This document shows, one piece after another, positions 1 to 10,225 of a stretch of 28,038 nt of DNA. Origin of the DNA: Jimgerdemannia flammicorona. Taxonomy: Eukaryota > Mucoromycota > Endogonomycetes > Endogonales > Endogonaceae. Positions within the stretch are counted from its first letter, which is position 1. Each line of letters begins with the position of its first letter. A program made the translations under genes and the position numbers. The stretch is from assembly GCA_003990745.1 (NCBI GenBank), contig RBNI01000666.1, positions 1 to 28,038 of the forward strand, given 5' to 3'. The notes beneath the pieces are model-generated. The model was not told the DNA's origin. It did no database searches and saw nothing but the letters and a program-made list of their open reading frames with translations.

Positions 1-699
1 AAAAAAAAAAAAAAGAGAGATTCAGCTTATATACAATAGGTCTATACTTTTCTAAAATCTCAAATAGTTCAATATTATAACAATTTCACTATTATATCTT
101 AGTCTTAGTACTTTTTTACATCTTTTCTCTAGTCTTTTTTTATGTTCTAGTATCTTCTAAATATTTAAAAATCTTCTTTTGGTACTAAGATATCACTAGA
201 GTATTCTTGTCTTTTCTTAGTACTAAGTATCTTATCTTAGCTAGTTATAGAATCTTTTAGAACATTATAGAATTCTATTTATCATCTTTACTAAGAATCT
301 ATTTCTTGGCTTTTTTCTTCTTTTCTAAGATCCTTCCAGATTTTTCTTTCAGATTCTGTATAAATATTCTTATTCTCTACTTGAATAAAGCTTAGAATAC
401 TTTTTTCTAAAATTCCTTTAAGAATACTTGAATCTATATATCTCTTCAAGCTACTTTAAGGCCACCAGAATTATCAGTCTTAGCTACTTTCTCTTAAAGA
501 AACTAGAGCTATTATACTTAATAGCAGTAGTATCATTATATCTTATCTTATTAAGAAACCTTATATAAATTTAGAAACTAGTTACAACTAGTTATATAAG
601 TCTGAAATGAGCTACACTGAAGAATCAGTCTACTATCCAGACCTCTCTGTTATAGAAGAAGTAAATAATACAAAACTATAAGTCAATCTGGAGGATATA
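1..699 (+). mobile_element. Gypsy copy A, 5' leader region
   Basis: The window opens with 14 A residues and then AT-rich sequence without a usable reading frame. From about position 101 onward it aligns by eye, in inverted orientation, with 11780-12213 (copy B); for example both contain the run GTACTAAG followed shortly by ATCTTATCTTAGC. This marks it as the region upstream of gag in the same retrotransposon family. No LTR boundary, primer-binding site or promoter could be fixed, because the left end of the element lies outside the window or is too decayed. The opening A run may be the tail of another element, but it is too short to say. Confidence 0.55.
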
Positions 700-1650
700 A
701 TTACTTCTATGGCTCACCAGAATTGATAACTACAAGTATAACTAGAATATCAGAAAATAAGAATTATAGTTATATTACATCCTATTGCTATATTAGTCAG
801 CTTCAAGTCACTTAAGTCAGATACTTTTGATAGTCACTAAGAAGAACTGACTACAGATATATGAACATTCTAGTTGGACTAATACTTTGAACTTATAAGA
901 ATAGAAGAAGACATATAAGTCTAATTTGCTGCTATATTTCTCTGAGAGAATACAGCTATTTGGTAATATAATTATATCATAACTACTACTATTTATTTGA
1001 ATATAAGAGTTCAAGATTGGAAATCCTTCAAAAAGGCTCTTCATTAGTAGTTCAAGTCTACTAATACTACTAAGTTAGCCTGAGATAAGCTAGTGAACAT
1101 TAAGCAACTCAAGTCTGTGAAAAGTTATAATATATAATTCTTATTAATTCTGCTTGAACTACTAGCAATAACTGAAGATGAAAAGATAGATTACTATATC
1201 TAAGATCTGAAAAGAAATACATGAGTCAAAGTTAAACTAGAAGAGCTATAGATTCTCAATGAAACCATGAGAATTACTAATAGATTTGATATCATTATCT
1301 TTAAACTAGAATACTACAAAAAGAACTATTTCAAAAACCATCCCAAGAACTAATCCAAAGTAGTTGTCCCAGTATCAATAGATCTAGATACTATGAACAA
1401 AAAGAATATTAAGCTCACTCTAGAAGAAAAAGACTATTTGAGAAAATCTGAAGCTTGTTTCTTCTGTTACTAAATAGGATACATTGTAATCAAATGTCTT
1501 AAAAAGACTAGTAAATCATCAAGACCAGTCACTATATTGTCCAAAGATATATACCTGTCAACTCCACTATTAGTCAATCTGAACTCAAGATCAAGAAGCT
1601 TCATCTGAAGATCCAGATCTCTCAATATTAATTAGAAGAAGCCATTGGTC
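700..1650 (+). pseudogene. gag: Gypsy copy A gag pseudogene
   Basis: Gag is the structural capsid/nucleocapsid polyprotein of Ty3/gypsy retrotransposons. The frame is broken by many TAA, TAG and TGA codons, but the order of conserved pieces is clear: a capsid-like stretch around 990-1260 (with FKKALH, KLVNIKQLKSV), then a linker with DLDTMNKK and KLTLEEKDYLRKS, then a zinc knuckle near 1456-1497. The knuckle reads C-F-F-C-Y-stop-I-G-Y-I-V-I-K-C, so the CCHC histidine is now Tyr (CAC to TAC) and one codon is a stop. The minus-strand copy B at 10635-11640 carries the same protein with different damage. Protease follows downstream as expected for gag-pol order. It is certainly non-functional. 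Confidence 0.8.
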
Positions 1651-1959
1651 TTGATCTATACTCTATCAAGTAAATCACTATTCCAGCCAAAGGCTGAACT
1701 CTAATATCTACTAGAATTTCAGTCTAATGTTCTGAAAGACATTATATCAGAATTGTACTATGATCAGGACTCAGTATCAAATATTATTTAGATATTGGTA
1801 CTGGTATCATTGACTCAGACTATCAAGGATAAGTTCAAGTCTTACTTGTCAATCAGAAGAATCAAAACTATATAGTTAAGGAAGGAGACTGAGTCATATA
1901 AATGATCTTAGAAAAAACCAGTCAACTTAAGATTATAAAAGTTCAAAAACTATCTGAAA

Positions 1960-2455
1960 CTAAGTAAGACCAAAAAGATTTTAGTAATACTGATCAAGTA
2001 GCAAGTCTTATTAAAAATTAAGCTCAAGCTATACTTATTTTCAAAAATCTAGTTGAAGAAAAAGAAGTTTAAGTACTTATAGATAGTAGAGCTATAGATA
2101 ACTTCATCAATCAGAACCTCATTGAAAACCTCAAGATCCTTATTAAATCTGTACTCAAGAATGATAGTGTGGTTACTACAGATAGTACACTATATTCTAT
2201 CAAGTCAATTATAGCCAAACTACCCATTAAGATCCAGAAATATTGAGAATAAGTAGACTCTATTAGGAGATTATAATCTGATCTTAAAAAAACCCTATCT
2301 TACCAAATATAATCTGAATATTAATTGGTATAAGAATAAAGTTACTTTACTTTAAGAAGGAGTCAATATTACTATTAAGATAGATATGTAAGACTATGAG
2401 CAAAATCCAGATTGCAATATTATCAGTAATATAATATAAGAAAGTGCTTAAGAAG
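1960..2455 (+). pseudogene. pol: Gypsy copy A protease and protease-RT linker
   Basis: The retroviral-type aspartic protease releases the mature proteins from Gag-Pol. Around 2075-2125 the sequence translates as VLIDSRAIDNFINQNLI, the protease active-site region with DSGA changed to DSRA. About 200 nt later the linker that normally precedes RT is readable (YNLNINWYKNKVTL-like, then a segment with ITIKIDM). Copy B shows the same order. In-frame TAA and TAG are frequent. The reading is interrupted at about 2455 by a foreign 1.96 kb segment and resumes at about 4419. The DSRA change is shared with copy B, so it may predate the split of the two copies. Confidence 0.75.
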
Positions 2456-4418
2456 TATAAGAGGGTTACTTATAAAAGTACTATTATATAGTTCTAAAAG
2501 AATTTTCTGAAAGTTTGGAATATTCTGGAAGACTGTTTTCTTAAAATCAAGATTAATTTCATATGGAGTATATCCTCTATGCTTATTGATTTTAAGATCA
2601 GATTAATATCTTAACTAAAGTTTCTTTTTTTTTAAACTAGTTCTGGATGTTCAGAATTTTCCATATTTTAGAAAGTTTAAAAAACTAAGACCAGCTTAGT
2701 TGAATCAACATATCACTACAGATAATACTCAATTAGGAAATTTCATGATATGGTTAGGAGTGAGACCTAATAAGATACATATAGATTTACTTTAGAGTAG
2801 TTTGTAGATTATTAAATAGGTTTATTTGCTATTCATAATATTGCTATACTAGGAGTAATTATATGAAGTAATAATATGGAGAAGTGTTCAGGAGTTCTTG
2901 TATATTTGGATCTATTTATATCTGAGATTCTGAGGTCTGAGAGAGCAGATATTTATACTAATAAAAGACTATCTAGACTATGCTAAATATGGATATAGTA
3001 CTTAGTATCTTGCTGAGTCAGTATGCAGTCACATTGTATGAAACTAATCTAACTATACTAATGACTGCTAAGTTATCTATAGATTTAGATACTATCTGGA
3101 TAGTCTTTAATAAGATCACTATTGATGATATTATCTCTAATGAAATAGTCATCTAAGAAGAGGAGTTCTGGGATGATATCTCTCTATTCAATACATTAGA
3201 ACTATATCACTATCTCACAGAATAGTATCATCTGTCTCATATACTGGATATGGAGTTAGTAAGTAAAAGAGAGATATATTATCTTTACTTTCATTAGATT
3301 TACTATTTGTATATCTTCTGTAGGTTATATGTAGCATTATATGTTGCTAAGTTATAGTAAGCTGACAGCTATTCTTTATGTCACTTATACTCAGATGGTG
3401 GAGTTGTCAGTTCAATCTCAAGGATTGTCTGGAGATATGGGTTATATTCTCTGATCTTTTCATTATAGTTAAAATAATTAGGTGTGAATGCAGATTAGTA
3501 CTTATATCAGTAGTTGTTATCTTAATAGGTCTCATAGATAGTTATGAACTGTTATAAGTTCATTACCAAGATTGGTGGAGTGATCAGAGCTGACAGAGAT
3601 TCTTGGCTGGAGGTCATGTCAGTATCAGAGAGATCATTATCTTCTACTTTATTATTATTGAACTAGATTATATCATAGATATCCTTTATGGCATATCTAA
3701 CTTGAGATATTTGTAGGATGTGGTCATCAGAGTGTAGGAAGGTTCTGTCTATAGTTTGAATGTACTTGATATACTTATGGTTGAGTTCTTGTATTATATT
3801 ATTAATTTGGCCATAGAATAGAGTAGCAATCATTTTAGCAGTAGTAACTCAGATATGGAGAATAAAGGTGCTGTACTCATAAAAGAGTTCTCAGTGTTTG
3901 CAGACAATGAGTTTCTAGTATTGAGACATCTGAGTAATGTCTGAGTCATAGTGGTGTTTAACTATATCTTCTAGGAGACAGCCAATCTGATAGTAGCTTG
4001 AGATTTGTCTGATTTGGTGAGCTTTACTGAGCATGTTCAGAGTATTCTATTGGACTTCTATGAAGTAAAGAGGTACCAGGCTATGAATATTCATAAGGGG
4101 CAGAGAAAGTGTAAAATATTAGTACAGATGTAGTTGTAGATCTTAGTGGTCATGATTGTGTATATGTTTAAGAGTTGTGATTGTTTGTTTAGTTTGTTAT
4201 AGTTCTCTGTTTCAATATATCTAAGTACTTGATATATATATATTCAGTCCTGATTGGTAAGATTCTGTTTTTGTAAATCTTGTATTCCATGACTTTGAGT
4301 TGACTCAGCTTTGTGTTCTGTAACTTTGATTTGACTCAGCTTTGTGATCTTATATAATTTCCAGATTTATTCTGAGAGTAATATGTAATTTTAGTGGCTT
4401 AGAGGTTGTGTACTTATA
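2456..4418. mobile_element. Unclassified 1.96 kb insertion in gypsy pol
   Basis: Copy B reads straight through the protease-RT linker, whereas copy A is interrupted here, so this is an insertion. The flanks resemble each other: AGTGCTTAAGAAG ends at 2455 and GTACTTATAAGAAG ends at 4423, and AGAAG (2451-2455 and 4419-4423) is a possible 5-bp target duplication. I could not recognise LTRs or convincing terminal inverted repeats. A 31-bp direct repeat with the core TTGACTCAGCTTTGTG lies at 4291-4346. The best coding trace is on the minus strand, listed separately. A decayed LTR element, LINE fragment or non-autonomous DNA element are all possible. Confidence 0.6.
3290..4110 (-). pseudogene. Unknown decayed ORF in the insertion
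   Basis: Read from about 4110 down to 3290, one frame stays open apart from roughly ten stops, nearly all at positions where CAG, CAA or CGA would restore sense. Recognisable stretches include LVPLYFIEVQ, NMLSKAHQIRQISSYY, DDHILQISQVRYAIKDI, a Ser/Thr/Asp-rich linker (DLSDTDMTSSQESLSA), then EKIREYNPYLQTILEIEL and YNLATYNATYNLQKIY. Ile, Tyr, Gln and Asn dominate. I do not recognise the family; the polar linker and helical pieces would suit a Gag-like or ORF1-like structural protein, but that is a guess. The opposite strand also has a fairly open stretch (about 2990-3230), which is less convincing. Confidence 0.3.
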
Positions 4419-5330
4419 AGAAGATAGTGTATGCTTTTGTTGCAATAGTCTATCCTAAGAAATAAGACAAGAAGCTATCAATAAATGAAAGTATTAAGTT
4501 ATTACTTGAAGAATTCAAAGCTATCTTTCCAGACAAGCTATCTGATCTACCACTTATATAAGAAGTTAATCATAAAATTAAACTAATTTCAGAAGCTATA
4601 CTATTCAAAAAAAAATACATCACCTCTCAAGATCAAAATAGTCAAGAAGGAACTAGAAGAGTTATTTATATGAGAAGTCATTCAATCAAGTAAGTCTCCC
4701 TATAGCTCACTAGTCTTATTTATTAAGAAGAAGGATGATATCTTATAAATATTATAGACTAATGAGTACTCAACAAGCTTACAGTTAAGAACTGATATCT
4801 ACTACTCTTGATTGATCAAATTTTTAATGCTCTCAAGAATGTCAAGTACTTTACCAAGTTGGATCTTATGTCAGGTTACCACTAAATCTGAATCAAGCTA
4901 GAAGATATTTCTAAGACTATATTTATAATTTCTATAAATTTCTAGTTCTAGTATTTGATCTTATCAATGCACCTACTATATTCCAGACTCTTATAAATAA
5001 GATATTCAAGGACCAACTATTTATCTTCTTATTAGTATATCTTGACCATATCCTGATCTTTAGTACAACTAAAGAAGAATATCTCAAGTATATCTGAGTA
5101 GTCTTGGAGATCTTGTGAAAATATAAACTATATACAAAGCTCAAGAAGTGTGAATTTTTCAAAGAATAAGTTGAATATCTTAACCACATTGTCTTTATAT
5201 AAAGAATTCAAGTAGATCTATACAAGATAGAGATAATTTAAGAATGGTCTATTCTATTAAATCTCATAAAACTTTGGTCTTTTTTTGGTCTAGCTGGCTA
5301 CTACTATTACTTTATTAGAAACTTTTCTAA
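4419..5330 (+). pseudogene. pol: Gypsy copy A reverse transcriptase
   Basis: This is the reverse transcriptase domain that copies the retrotransposon RNA into DNA. It begins with the pre-RT linker (AIVYPKK, LLEEFKAIFPDKLSDLP) at about 4445-4555, followed by traces of the fingers (PYSSLVLFIKKKDD, then LTVKN-type sequence) and palm (FTKLDL.SGYH-type sequence near 4850-4890). The catalytic YLDD box reads YLDHILIF near 5036-5062, so the second Asp is lost. Several small frameshifts and many stop codons are present. RNase H follows after about 120 nt, as in other chromodomain gypsy elements. It is non-functional; the assignment rests on block order and motif spacing. Confidence 0.8.
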
Positions 5331-5429
5331 TATTGCTGAACCACTGACTAACCTCATGAGGAAGGCCCCTCACTCTAATTACTATATATCCTATATCTGT
5401 GATATCTTCTATTAATAAGTCTTCTAAGA

Positions 5430-5880
5430 ACTCAAGAACTACCTAACCTATACTCTAGTTCTACATAATGCAGATCTAAGTCTAAAATTTACCATTACTA
5501 CTAATATATCAAATTTTGCTATTGGAGTAGTTCTGTTATAAGATAATGGTAAGAAATATAACTCTATTGCCTTTGAGTTCTGCAAGTTGACCCCAGCCAA
5601 ACAAAAGCTAGCTACTTATGAGAAGGAGCTACTAGTAATAATATATATACTAGACTACTAGTGATACTATCTAAAAGATATTGAGTTTGATATTATTGCT
5701 GACTATTAATCTCTTAAGTATATCAACACTTAACCTATTCTGTCATATCTATAAGTCAAGTAAAGCCTAAAGCTTCAAACCTTTAATTCAATGATCATCT
5801 ACAAGCCTGGCAAGATACTTATAGTACTAGATACCTTATTCAGATACCTAGACATCACTATAATCATGTAAGTCACCTTG
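5430..5880 (+). pseudogene. pol: Gypsy copy A RNase H
   Basis: RNase H removes the RNA strand during reverse transcription. The translation shows the typical gypsy RNase H series: LKFTITTNISNFAIGVVL (the usual DAS replaced by NIS), then IAFEFCKLTPAKQKLATYEKELL with the conserved Glu of the YEKELL block, then a DY-stop-SLKYI block standing for the D.(Q/K)SL..(I/L) motif, and finally IYKPGKILIVLDTLFR for the VPGKxNxVADALSR end. Five or more in-frame stops are present, mostly TAA or TAG in place of Gln. It lies directly between RT and the integrase zinc region, in the order expected for Ty3/gypsy rather than copia. Confidence 0.82.
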
Positions 5881-5929
5881 GTATTAGAATTTCTAGACCA
5901 AATCAGACAAGCTTATAAAGAAGATATAT

Positions 5930-6174
5930 TATTACTAAAGTTTACTCAAACAAGCTCAAGGATATATATACTATTGAGGACAATCTGATCTATTATCAAG
6001 ACAAAGTCTATCTACTTAATAATATGAATCTATATTATATACTTGTTTACTAGATTATCTATGACAGTCAGCCTTTCATAGTTATTGAGAATTTAGAGCT
6101 GAGAGATCTTTTTTGTCTTTTAAAACCAGATATTACTATTTCTTCTGCTGAAACTATATATATAAAGTGAAATT
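5930..6174 (+). pseudogene. pol: Gypsy copy A integrase, N-terminal part
   Basis: Reads as the start of integrase: IEDNLIYYQDKVYLLNN corresponds to the short beta region before the zinc finger, IYDSQPF to the HDSPLAGH block, and ENLELRDLF to the helix before the WPGM motif; TYIK-like sequence then leads to KCEI. The HHCC residues are mostly lost. The frame is cut at 6174 where other mobile DNA begins; the matching continuation (CEI..., then PLSTN..., then the catalytic core) is found from 12214. The 8-mer GTGAAATT occurs at both edges (6167-6174 and 12214-12221). Confidence 0.65.
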
Positions 6175-6529
6175 AAACTAGTCTTTCAAAGAAATTACAA
6201 TATGTACTATCAAAATTATACTATAGGTAAGATCTAATATTTAACTTTAAATACTAATTCCAATATTTCAAATTAATCTCATTTCAATTTAATTTATTTT
6301 GAAATAGAATATACTAGATCAAATATTCTTTACTATTGAAATATGCATATATTTCTTAGAATTAATGTATATTAGATTTGTTAAAATTGGTAACTTAACT
6401 ATATATTAATTAATTTTATTAAGCTATTGAGATCTCATTCTAGTGAAAACCTTACTGATACCTTTGAGAGTTATGTTTGAGATTTTGATATACAGACAAT
6501 GATATGTAAAAAGTGAGTGAGCCTTTTAA

Positions 6530-6760
6530 AAAGAGTTTTCAAAAAGATCAGATTTTCAAAAAAGATCAGGTTTTCAAAAAAGGATGAGTTTTTTTTAAAA
6601 AGATCAGATTTTTAAAAAAGGTTGAGTTTTCAAAAAAGAATGGGTTTTTGAAAAGGTCAGGTTTTTGAAAAAGGTTGAAAGATTGGGTTTTTGAAAAAGA
6701 TTAGATTTTTTTTATAGAGGTTTCAATAAAGATCAGGTTTTCGAAAAACAGTTATCTTAC
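6530..6760. repeat. Tandem array of TTTTCAAAAAAGATCAGG-type units
   Basis: About a dozen imperfect copies of a 16-20 bp unit made of an A run, GATCAG or GTTGAG, and a T run followed by C or G. It lies between the left end of the hAT-bearing segment and its transposase coding part. Unit length varies, and poly-A/poly-T slippage is obvious. No coding potential is visible; this kind of array is common in subterminal regions of DNA transposons. Confidence 0.7.
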
Positions 6761-6844
6761 ATTTTGAATTATTGATTTTTTACTCTAGATATTGACTATA
6801 ACAACAGACAATATATCCAATAATAATATATTTTTTCAAACAAT

Positions 6845-8278
6845 TAGAATGGAGTTCAATCATAGTCTCAACTATTAGCCAATACAATATATATACTATA
6901 TGGCTCATATTATTAATCTGGCTATTTAAATATTTTTAATCTATCTGAAGACTGATGATAATAGAGAAATGATTTCAAGTCTCTAAATGAGTATTATCAA
7001 GATTTGGTCATTACTATAGTATTATGAGAGATTTATTACATAATATAAAGTCTATAAAATCAACAATCCAAAGGAACTTATTTTAGATATTAAGACTAGT
7101 AGAACTCAACATATTTGATAATTGAATGAGTTATTAAATTATCAGAGATAATTATATTTAATTATATTTAATTTGTTGGTTAAGTATATAGATGATATAG
7201 GTCTATAATTATGTCTAAGTCTAATCTAATGAATTAATTTTTATTAATAGCCCTTAAATTCAACAGTTATAGCTAATAAAGATTTATGATAATATATTAT
7301 TAGAGATTATACTTAGTAGTTGCTAAAAGATATTATTTTGATATTAAAGAGTTTTTAATATATAACAGATCTTACAACTCAGCAAAAATATTCAACAATT
7401 TATTCTGCTATTCTGATTTATAACTTTCTACTAGATATGTTAGAGGATAATGTCAAAGTATTTTGAAATTATACAGCAGAACCAGAAGAAACTAGAGAGC
7501 TGAATACTCTCATTCAATAGGTGCTAACAGTAGTTATTGATAAGTTGAAGAAATACTATTCAATGATAGATTATCTGATTTATTATATTGATACTAATAA
7601 GTAAATATTTTGAAATTTACTTATTGCTGAAGACTATTTTGAAATTTTGAACTACAAATTCATTTTGAAATTTATAATGAAAACCTGAAAACCAGTTCTT
7701 GATCTCAGGCTTAAACTATAATATTATTCAAACTATAATTAGGAAACTATTTGGATTAAAGTGACTGAAACAACTATTTGTACAGTCTATAAAAAAAACT
7801 ATGCTCTTCCATCTTCTCTATTAGTTTATTATATAAGTTCTGAAGATTATACTGAAATAGGAGATGACATTAATGTCAATGATATTGCTGAGCTATCTGA
7901 ACATATATTTAACAACAAAAGACAAAAACTGATGATAAATTCTAAAGAGAAGTTAGATAATTATTTGAAAAGTGAAACTGTTAAATTTCAACCAGAAGTT
8001 GATACATTGTCTTGGTGGTAAGAAAGTTGGTCTAATTTGAAATATTATAGGTCTAATTCGAAATATTATTAATTTGATTTAATTTATTGAGAACATTAGG
8101 GCTATAGTGGAGATTATCCAAATCTAGCAAAAATAGTATATAACTATTTAGCTATCTCAGCAATAAGTGCACCTATAGAGAGAGTTTTTTCAAGAGATAA
8201 AGATCTTATAGTATCTAAAAGAGGTACTTTAGACCCTGAAATAATTCATGAATATGTGTTTAAAGGTATAGCAATAAG
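6845..8278 (+). pseudogene. hAT-family transposase, C-terminal two thirds, broken
   Basis: hAT transposases cut and rejoin DNA with an RNase H-like DDE core and dimerise through a C-terminal domain. Readable blocks in order: YMAHIINLAI (about 6896-6930), PKELILDIK followed by the TRWNSTY block with Trp now TAG (about 7070-7110), YSTIYSAILIYNFLLDML (7389-7446), VLDLRLKL for VLDPRLK (7695-7718), NYNxETIWIKVTE (7732-7770), and an open stretch at 7761-8021 ending in the dimerisation block LDNYLKSE...DTLSWW. After a gap of roughly 80 nt of TTTGAAAT-type sequence comes YPNLAKIVYNYLAISAISAP, then IERVFSRDKDLIVSKR, the hAT signature. A BED zinc finger and N-terminus were not found. Stops and two short insertions (7605-7690, 8020-8095) inactivate it. 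Confidence 0.8.
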
Positions 8279-8399
8279 CTAGCCAATCTCAAAATTTCAA
8301 AATATAGTTGAAATATCTTAAAATATAGTTTAATTTTGAAATACTAATAAATATATCCATATATCATAATATTTAAATATAATTTCTAATACACATACT

Positions 8400-8612
8400 G
8401 TTATATTTGAAGTTCTTAGAGCTAGCTCATTAATTATATCACTACAGCTCTTGGTATCATCTTCTGACTTGCTTATACTCTTAGTGCTATATTTAAAGCT
8501 CTTGGGACTCACTCATTAATTATATCACTATGGCTCTCAGCTATATTTAAAGCTCTAATTACATTACCATGGTTTATGAAGCTCTTGGGGTTCACTTATT
8601 GATCTGGTATTA
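8400..8612. repeat. Tandem repeat downstream of hAT transposase
   Basis: Two to three diverged copies of an approximately 87-bp unit containing TATATTTAAAGCTCTTGGG, a CTCATTAATTATATCACTA segment and GGCTCTC. The copies start near 8402, 8488 and 8543. No gene is visible in them. The A-rich stretch 8613-8800 that follows holds nothing recognisable apart from runs of A and T. Confidence 0.6.
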
Positions 8613-8828
8613 AAAATATATAAATAAGCTATCTAAGCTGCCATCTTTAATAAAAAAATAAAAAATAAAAAACTCTAATAAAAATAAAATAAAATATATA
8701 TTCAAGCTTATCTCAACTATCTCTCAAATCATTTTGAAGATATAAATCATATAATTGGTAAAATATCCATTTGGGTAGTAACTGATAGAATTAATGCTAC
8801 TCAATATAAATATAAAAGGAAGAAGAAA

Positions 8829-9167
8829 ATGATTGATAAAGTGATTAAGCAATTTATCTTAGCTATTGCCCCAATTCTCTCAACTGCTCTAATCACCTCT
8901 CCAGTTTCAGTTATTGCCCCAGCCCTAGTTATCACCCCAGTTACTCCTCCAACTCTAGTCATTATCCTAGCTCTAGCTATTGCCCCAGTCACCCCTCCAG
9001 CTCCAGTCATCACCCTGGCCCTGGTTCTCACCCCAGCCCCCCCAGCTTTAGTCTCCCTAACCTCAGTTATCCCAGCCCCCCTAGCTCTAGCTCTCCTAGC
9101 CTCAGTTATCTCAGCCACCCCAAAGCCAAGAGGCTATCCTTGGACCAGTTGTAATAATTGTAGATGA
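8829..9167 (+). CDS. Pro/Ala/Val-rich repetitive ORF with Cys-rich end
   Basis: A 112-codon ORF opens with ATG at 8829, 14 nt after an AATATAAATATAAAAGG stretch that looks like a TATA element. The body is a degenerate tandem repeat of Pro/Ala/Val/Leu/Ile (SVIAPALVITPVTPP type) encoded by C-rich DNA unlike the surrounding AT-rich sequence. It ends with PRGYPWTSCNNCR before a TGA. Read past this TGA the frame goes on as YGKTC and NLPEVELIDS, with more stops, so a Cys-rich motif C-x2-C-x5-C (resembling part of a zinc finger) is split by the stop. I do not recognise the protein. It may be a captured or spurious low-complexity ORF within the hAT region. Confidence 0.35.
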   Translation: MIDKVIKQFILAIAPILSTALITSPVSVIAPALVITPVTPPTLVIILALAIAPVTPPAPVITLALVLTPAPPALVSLTSVIPAPLALALLASVISATPKPRGYPWTSCNNCR

Positions 9168-9179
9168 TATGGAAAGACT

Positions 9180-9435
9180 TGCTAAAATTTGCCAGAAGTT
9201 GAACTCATTGACTCCTAATCTATCTTTGAGAAAAAGGCCTTACAATAATTCCCATCAGTTGGCTATTGCTATAATTAGGTATGCTACTAGATACTGAGTA
9301 TTAGGTGAGTAAAATATATCAAGTAAGTAGAATATATTGGGCAAGTGAAATATGGCAGACAAGTGTTATAAGTGCTGAATATGTTATATTGAATAACAAA
9401 TAAAAGATTGATATAAGTCACCAACTTTAAATTTC
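9180..9435. other. No recognisable gene; broken continuation of ORF
   Basis: Downstream of the Pro/Ala-rich ORF the same frame can be followed to about 9410 with about ten stops. It includes a short repeat (the units VKYIK, VEYIG, VKYGR) at about 9306-9360. Nothing else is visible. Confidence 0.4.
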
Positions 9436-9444
9436 AATAATAAA

Positions 9445-9602
9445 ATTTTTGAAATTCAATAACTTAACAAAAATATGTCCAAATTTAATAACCTTTATTA
9501 TACTAGTTTTGTCTTATCAAGGCAAATCCAACATGCTAATATTTATTAAATTTGGATATATTTTCATCAAGTTATTATATTTTAAATTTTAACCTCAATT
9601 TA
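9445..9602. repeat. AT-rich inverted repeat, MITE-like
   Basis: Arms of about 50 bp face each other: the left arm contains AATAACTT...AAAATATGTCCAAATTTAATA (9458-9495) and the right arm, read in reverse, AATAACTT...AAAATATATCCAAATTTAATA (9537-9590). A spacer of about 50 bp separates them. This could be a small MITE or an end-structure of the hAT segment. No target duplication was established. Confidence 0.55.
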
Positions 9603-9740
9603 ATTTAAACATTTCAAATCAGACCTCAATTCTATTTGAACTTAATTCAATTTGAACTCAATTCAAATTGAAAAATCCTCAATTTGATTCAATTTAAATT
9701 ACTCTCAATTTAATTCAATTCAAATTGATTTGATTAATTT
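9596..9740. repeat. CAATTTGAA-type short tandem repeats
   Basis: A run of overlapping CAATTTGAA, TCAATTTAATTCAATT and CAAATTG motifs in both orientations, ending just before the candidate hAT right end GAAGCACTA (9742-9750). TTTGAAAT-like motifs also recur at 6250-6310, 7605-7680, 8030-8090 and 8285-8345, which ties the whole 6.2-9.7 kb stretch together. Confidence 0.55.
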
Positions 9741-9889
9741 AGAAGCACTAGTTTTTGGTCTTATTTCTTGGAACAGACTATTGTAACAAAGATATATATT
9801 GCCTTCTTGAGTACTCTCTTGTACTGTATGGCTGACAGTATTGCAATCTGGGTCTTGCTTGTGATCTTGTCTGTCTTAATAGTAATATT

Positions 9890-10225
9890 GACTCCATCTT
9901 AAAGTAAGATGACTTCATTCTTATATCAATTGATATCTGAGTTGTATTTTATAAGCCAGAGTTTTCCTAAGATCAGATCATGATCTCTTAGTAGTACAAT
10001 CTTGAGGTTTACTTATTTCCAATATTTCTGGATCTTGATGGATAGTTTGGCAGTAATTGACTTAATGGGGTACAGTGTACCATCTGTAGTGATTATACTA
10101 TTATTCTTGAGTATAGACTTAGTGAGGATCTTGAGGCTTTTGATGAGATTCTGATTGATGAAGTTCTCTGCAGCTCTACTGTCTATGAGTACTTGAACTT
10201 CTTTTCCTTTAACTAGGCCTTTGAA
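9890..10225 (-). pseudogene. pol: Gypsy copy B protease and linker
   Basis: Minus-strand translation gives VLIDSRAAENFINQNLIKSL (about 10195-10140), the aspartic protease active-site block with DSRA instead of DSGA as in copy A, and then DHDLILGKLWLIKYNSDI with NWYKNEVILL (about 9990-9905), the usual linker before RT. The next segment (about 9870-9770) reads through AIYIFVTIVCSKK, equivalent to AFVAIVYPKK in copy A, and then the copy ends. Stops are few. The protein would process Gag-Pol; it is truncated here. Confidence 0.75.

Larger units (their letters stand above)
6179..9750 (+). mobile_element. Decayed hAT transposon
   Basis: A hAT-type transposase C-terminal half lies at 6845-8278 inside this stretch. 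Candidate inverted ends are TAGTCTTTC at 6179-6187 and, reversed, TAGTGCTTC at 9742-9750; hAT ends often begin CAGTG, so C-to-T decay would explain TAG. The two flanks do not form an 8-bp target duplication (left flank is gypsy A, right flank is gypsy B), so a rearrangement or a different right end must be allowed for. The rest holds AT-rich repeats, an 18-bp-type GATC array, an AT-rich inverted repeat, and an unassigned Pro/Ala-rich ORF. The hAT content is well supported; the ends are not. Confidence 0.5.

Noticed and set aside
817..1044. Minus-strand ORF
   Set aside because: Antisense shadow of gypsy copy A gag.
4932..5189. Minus-strand ORF
   Set aside because: Antisense shadow of the gypsy copy A RT region.
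8801..9118. Minus-strand Arg/Ala/Gly-rich ORF
   Set aside because: Mirror of the Pro/Ala-rich repeat at 8829-9167; no independent support.
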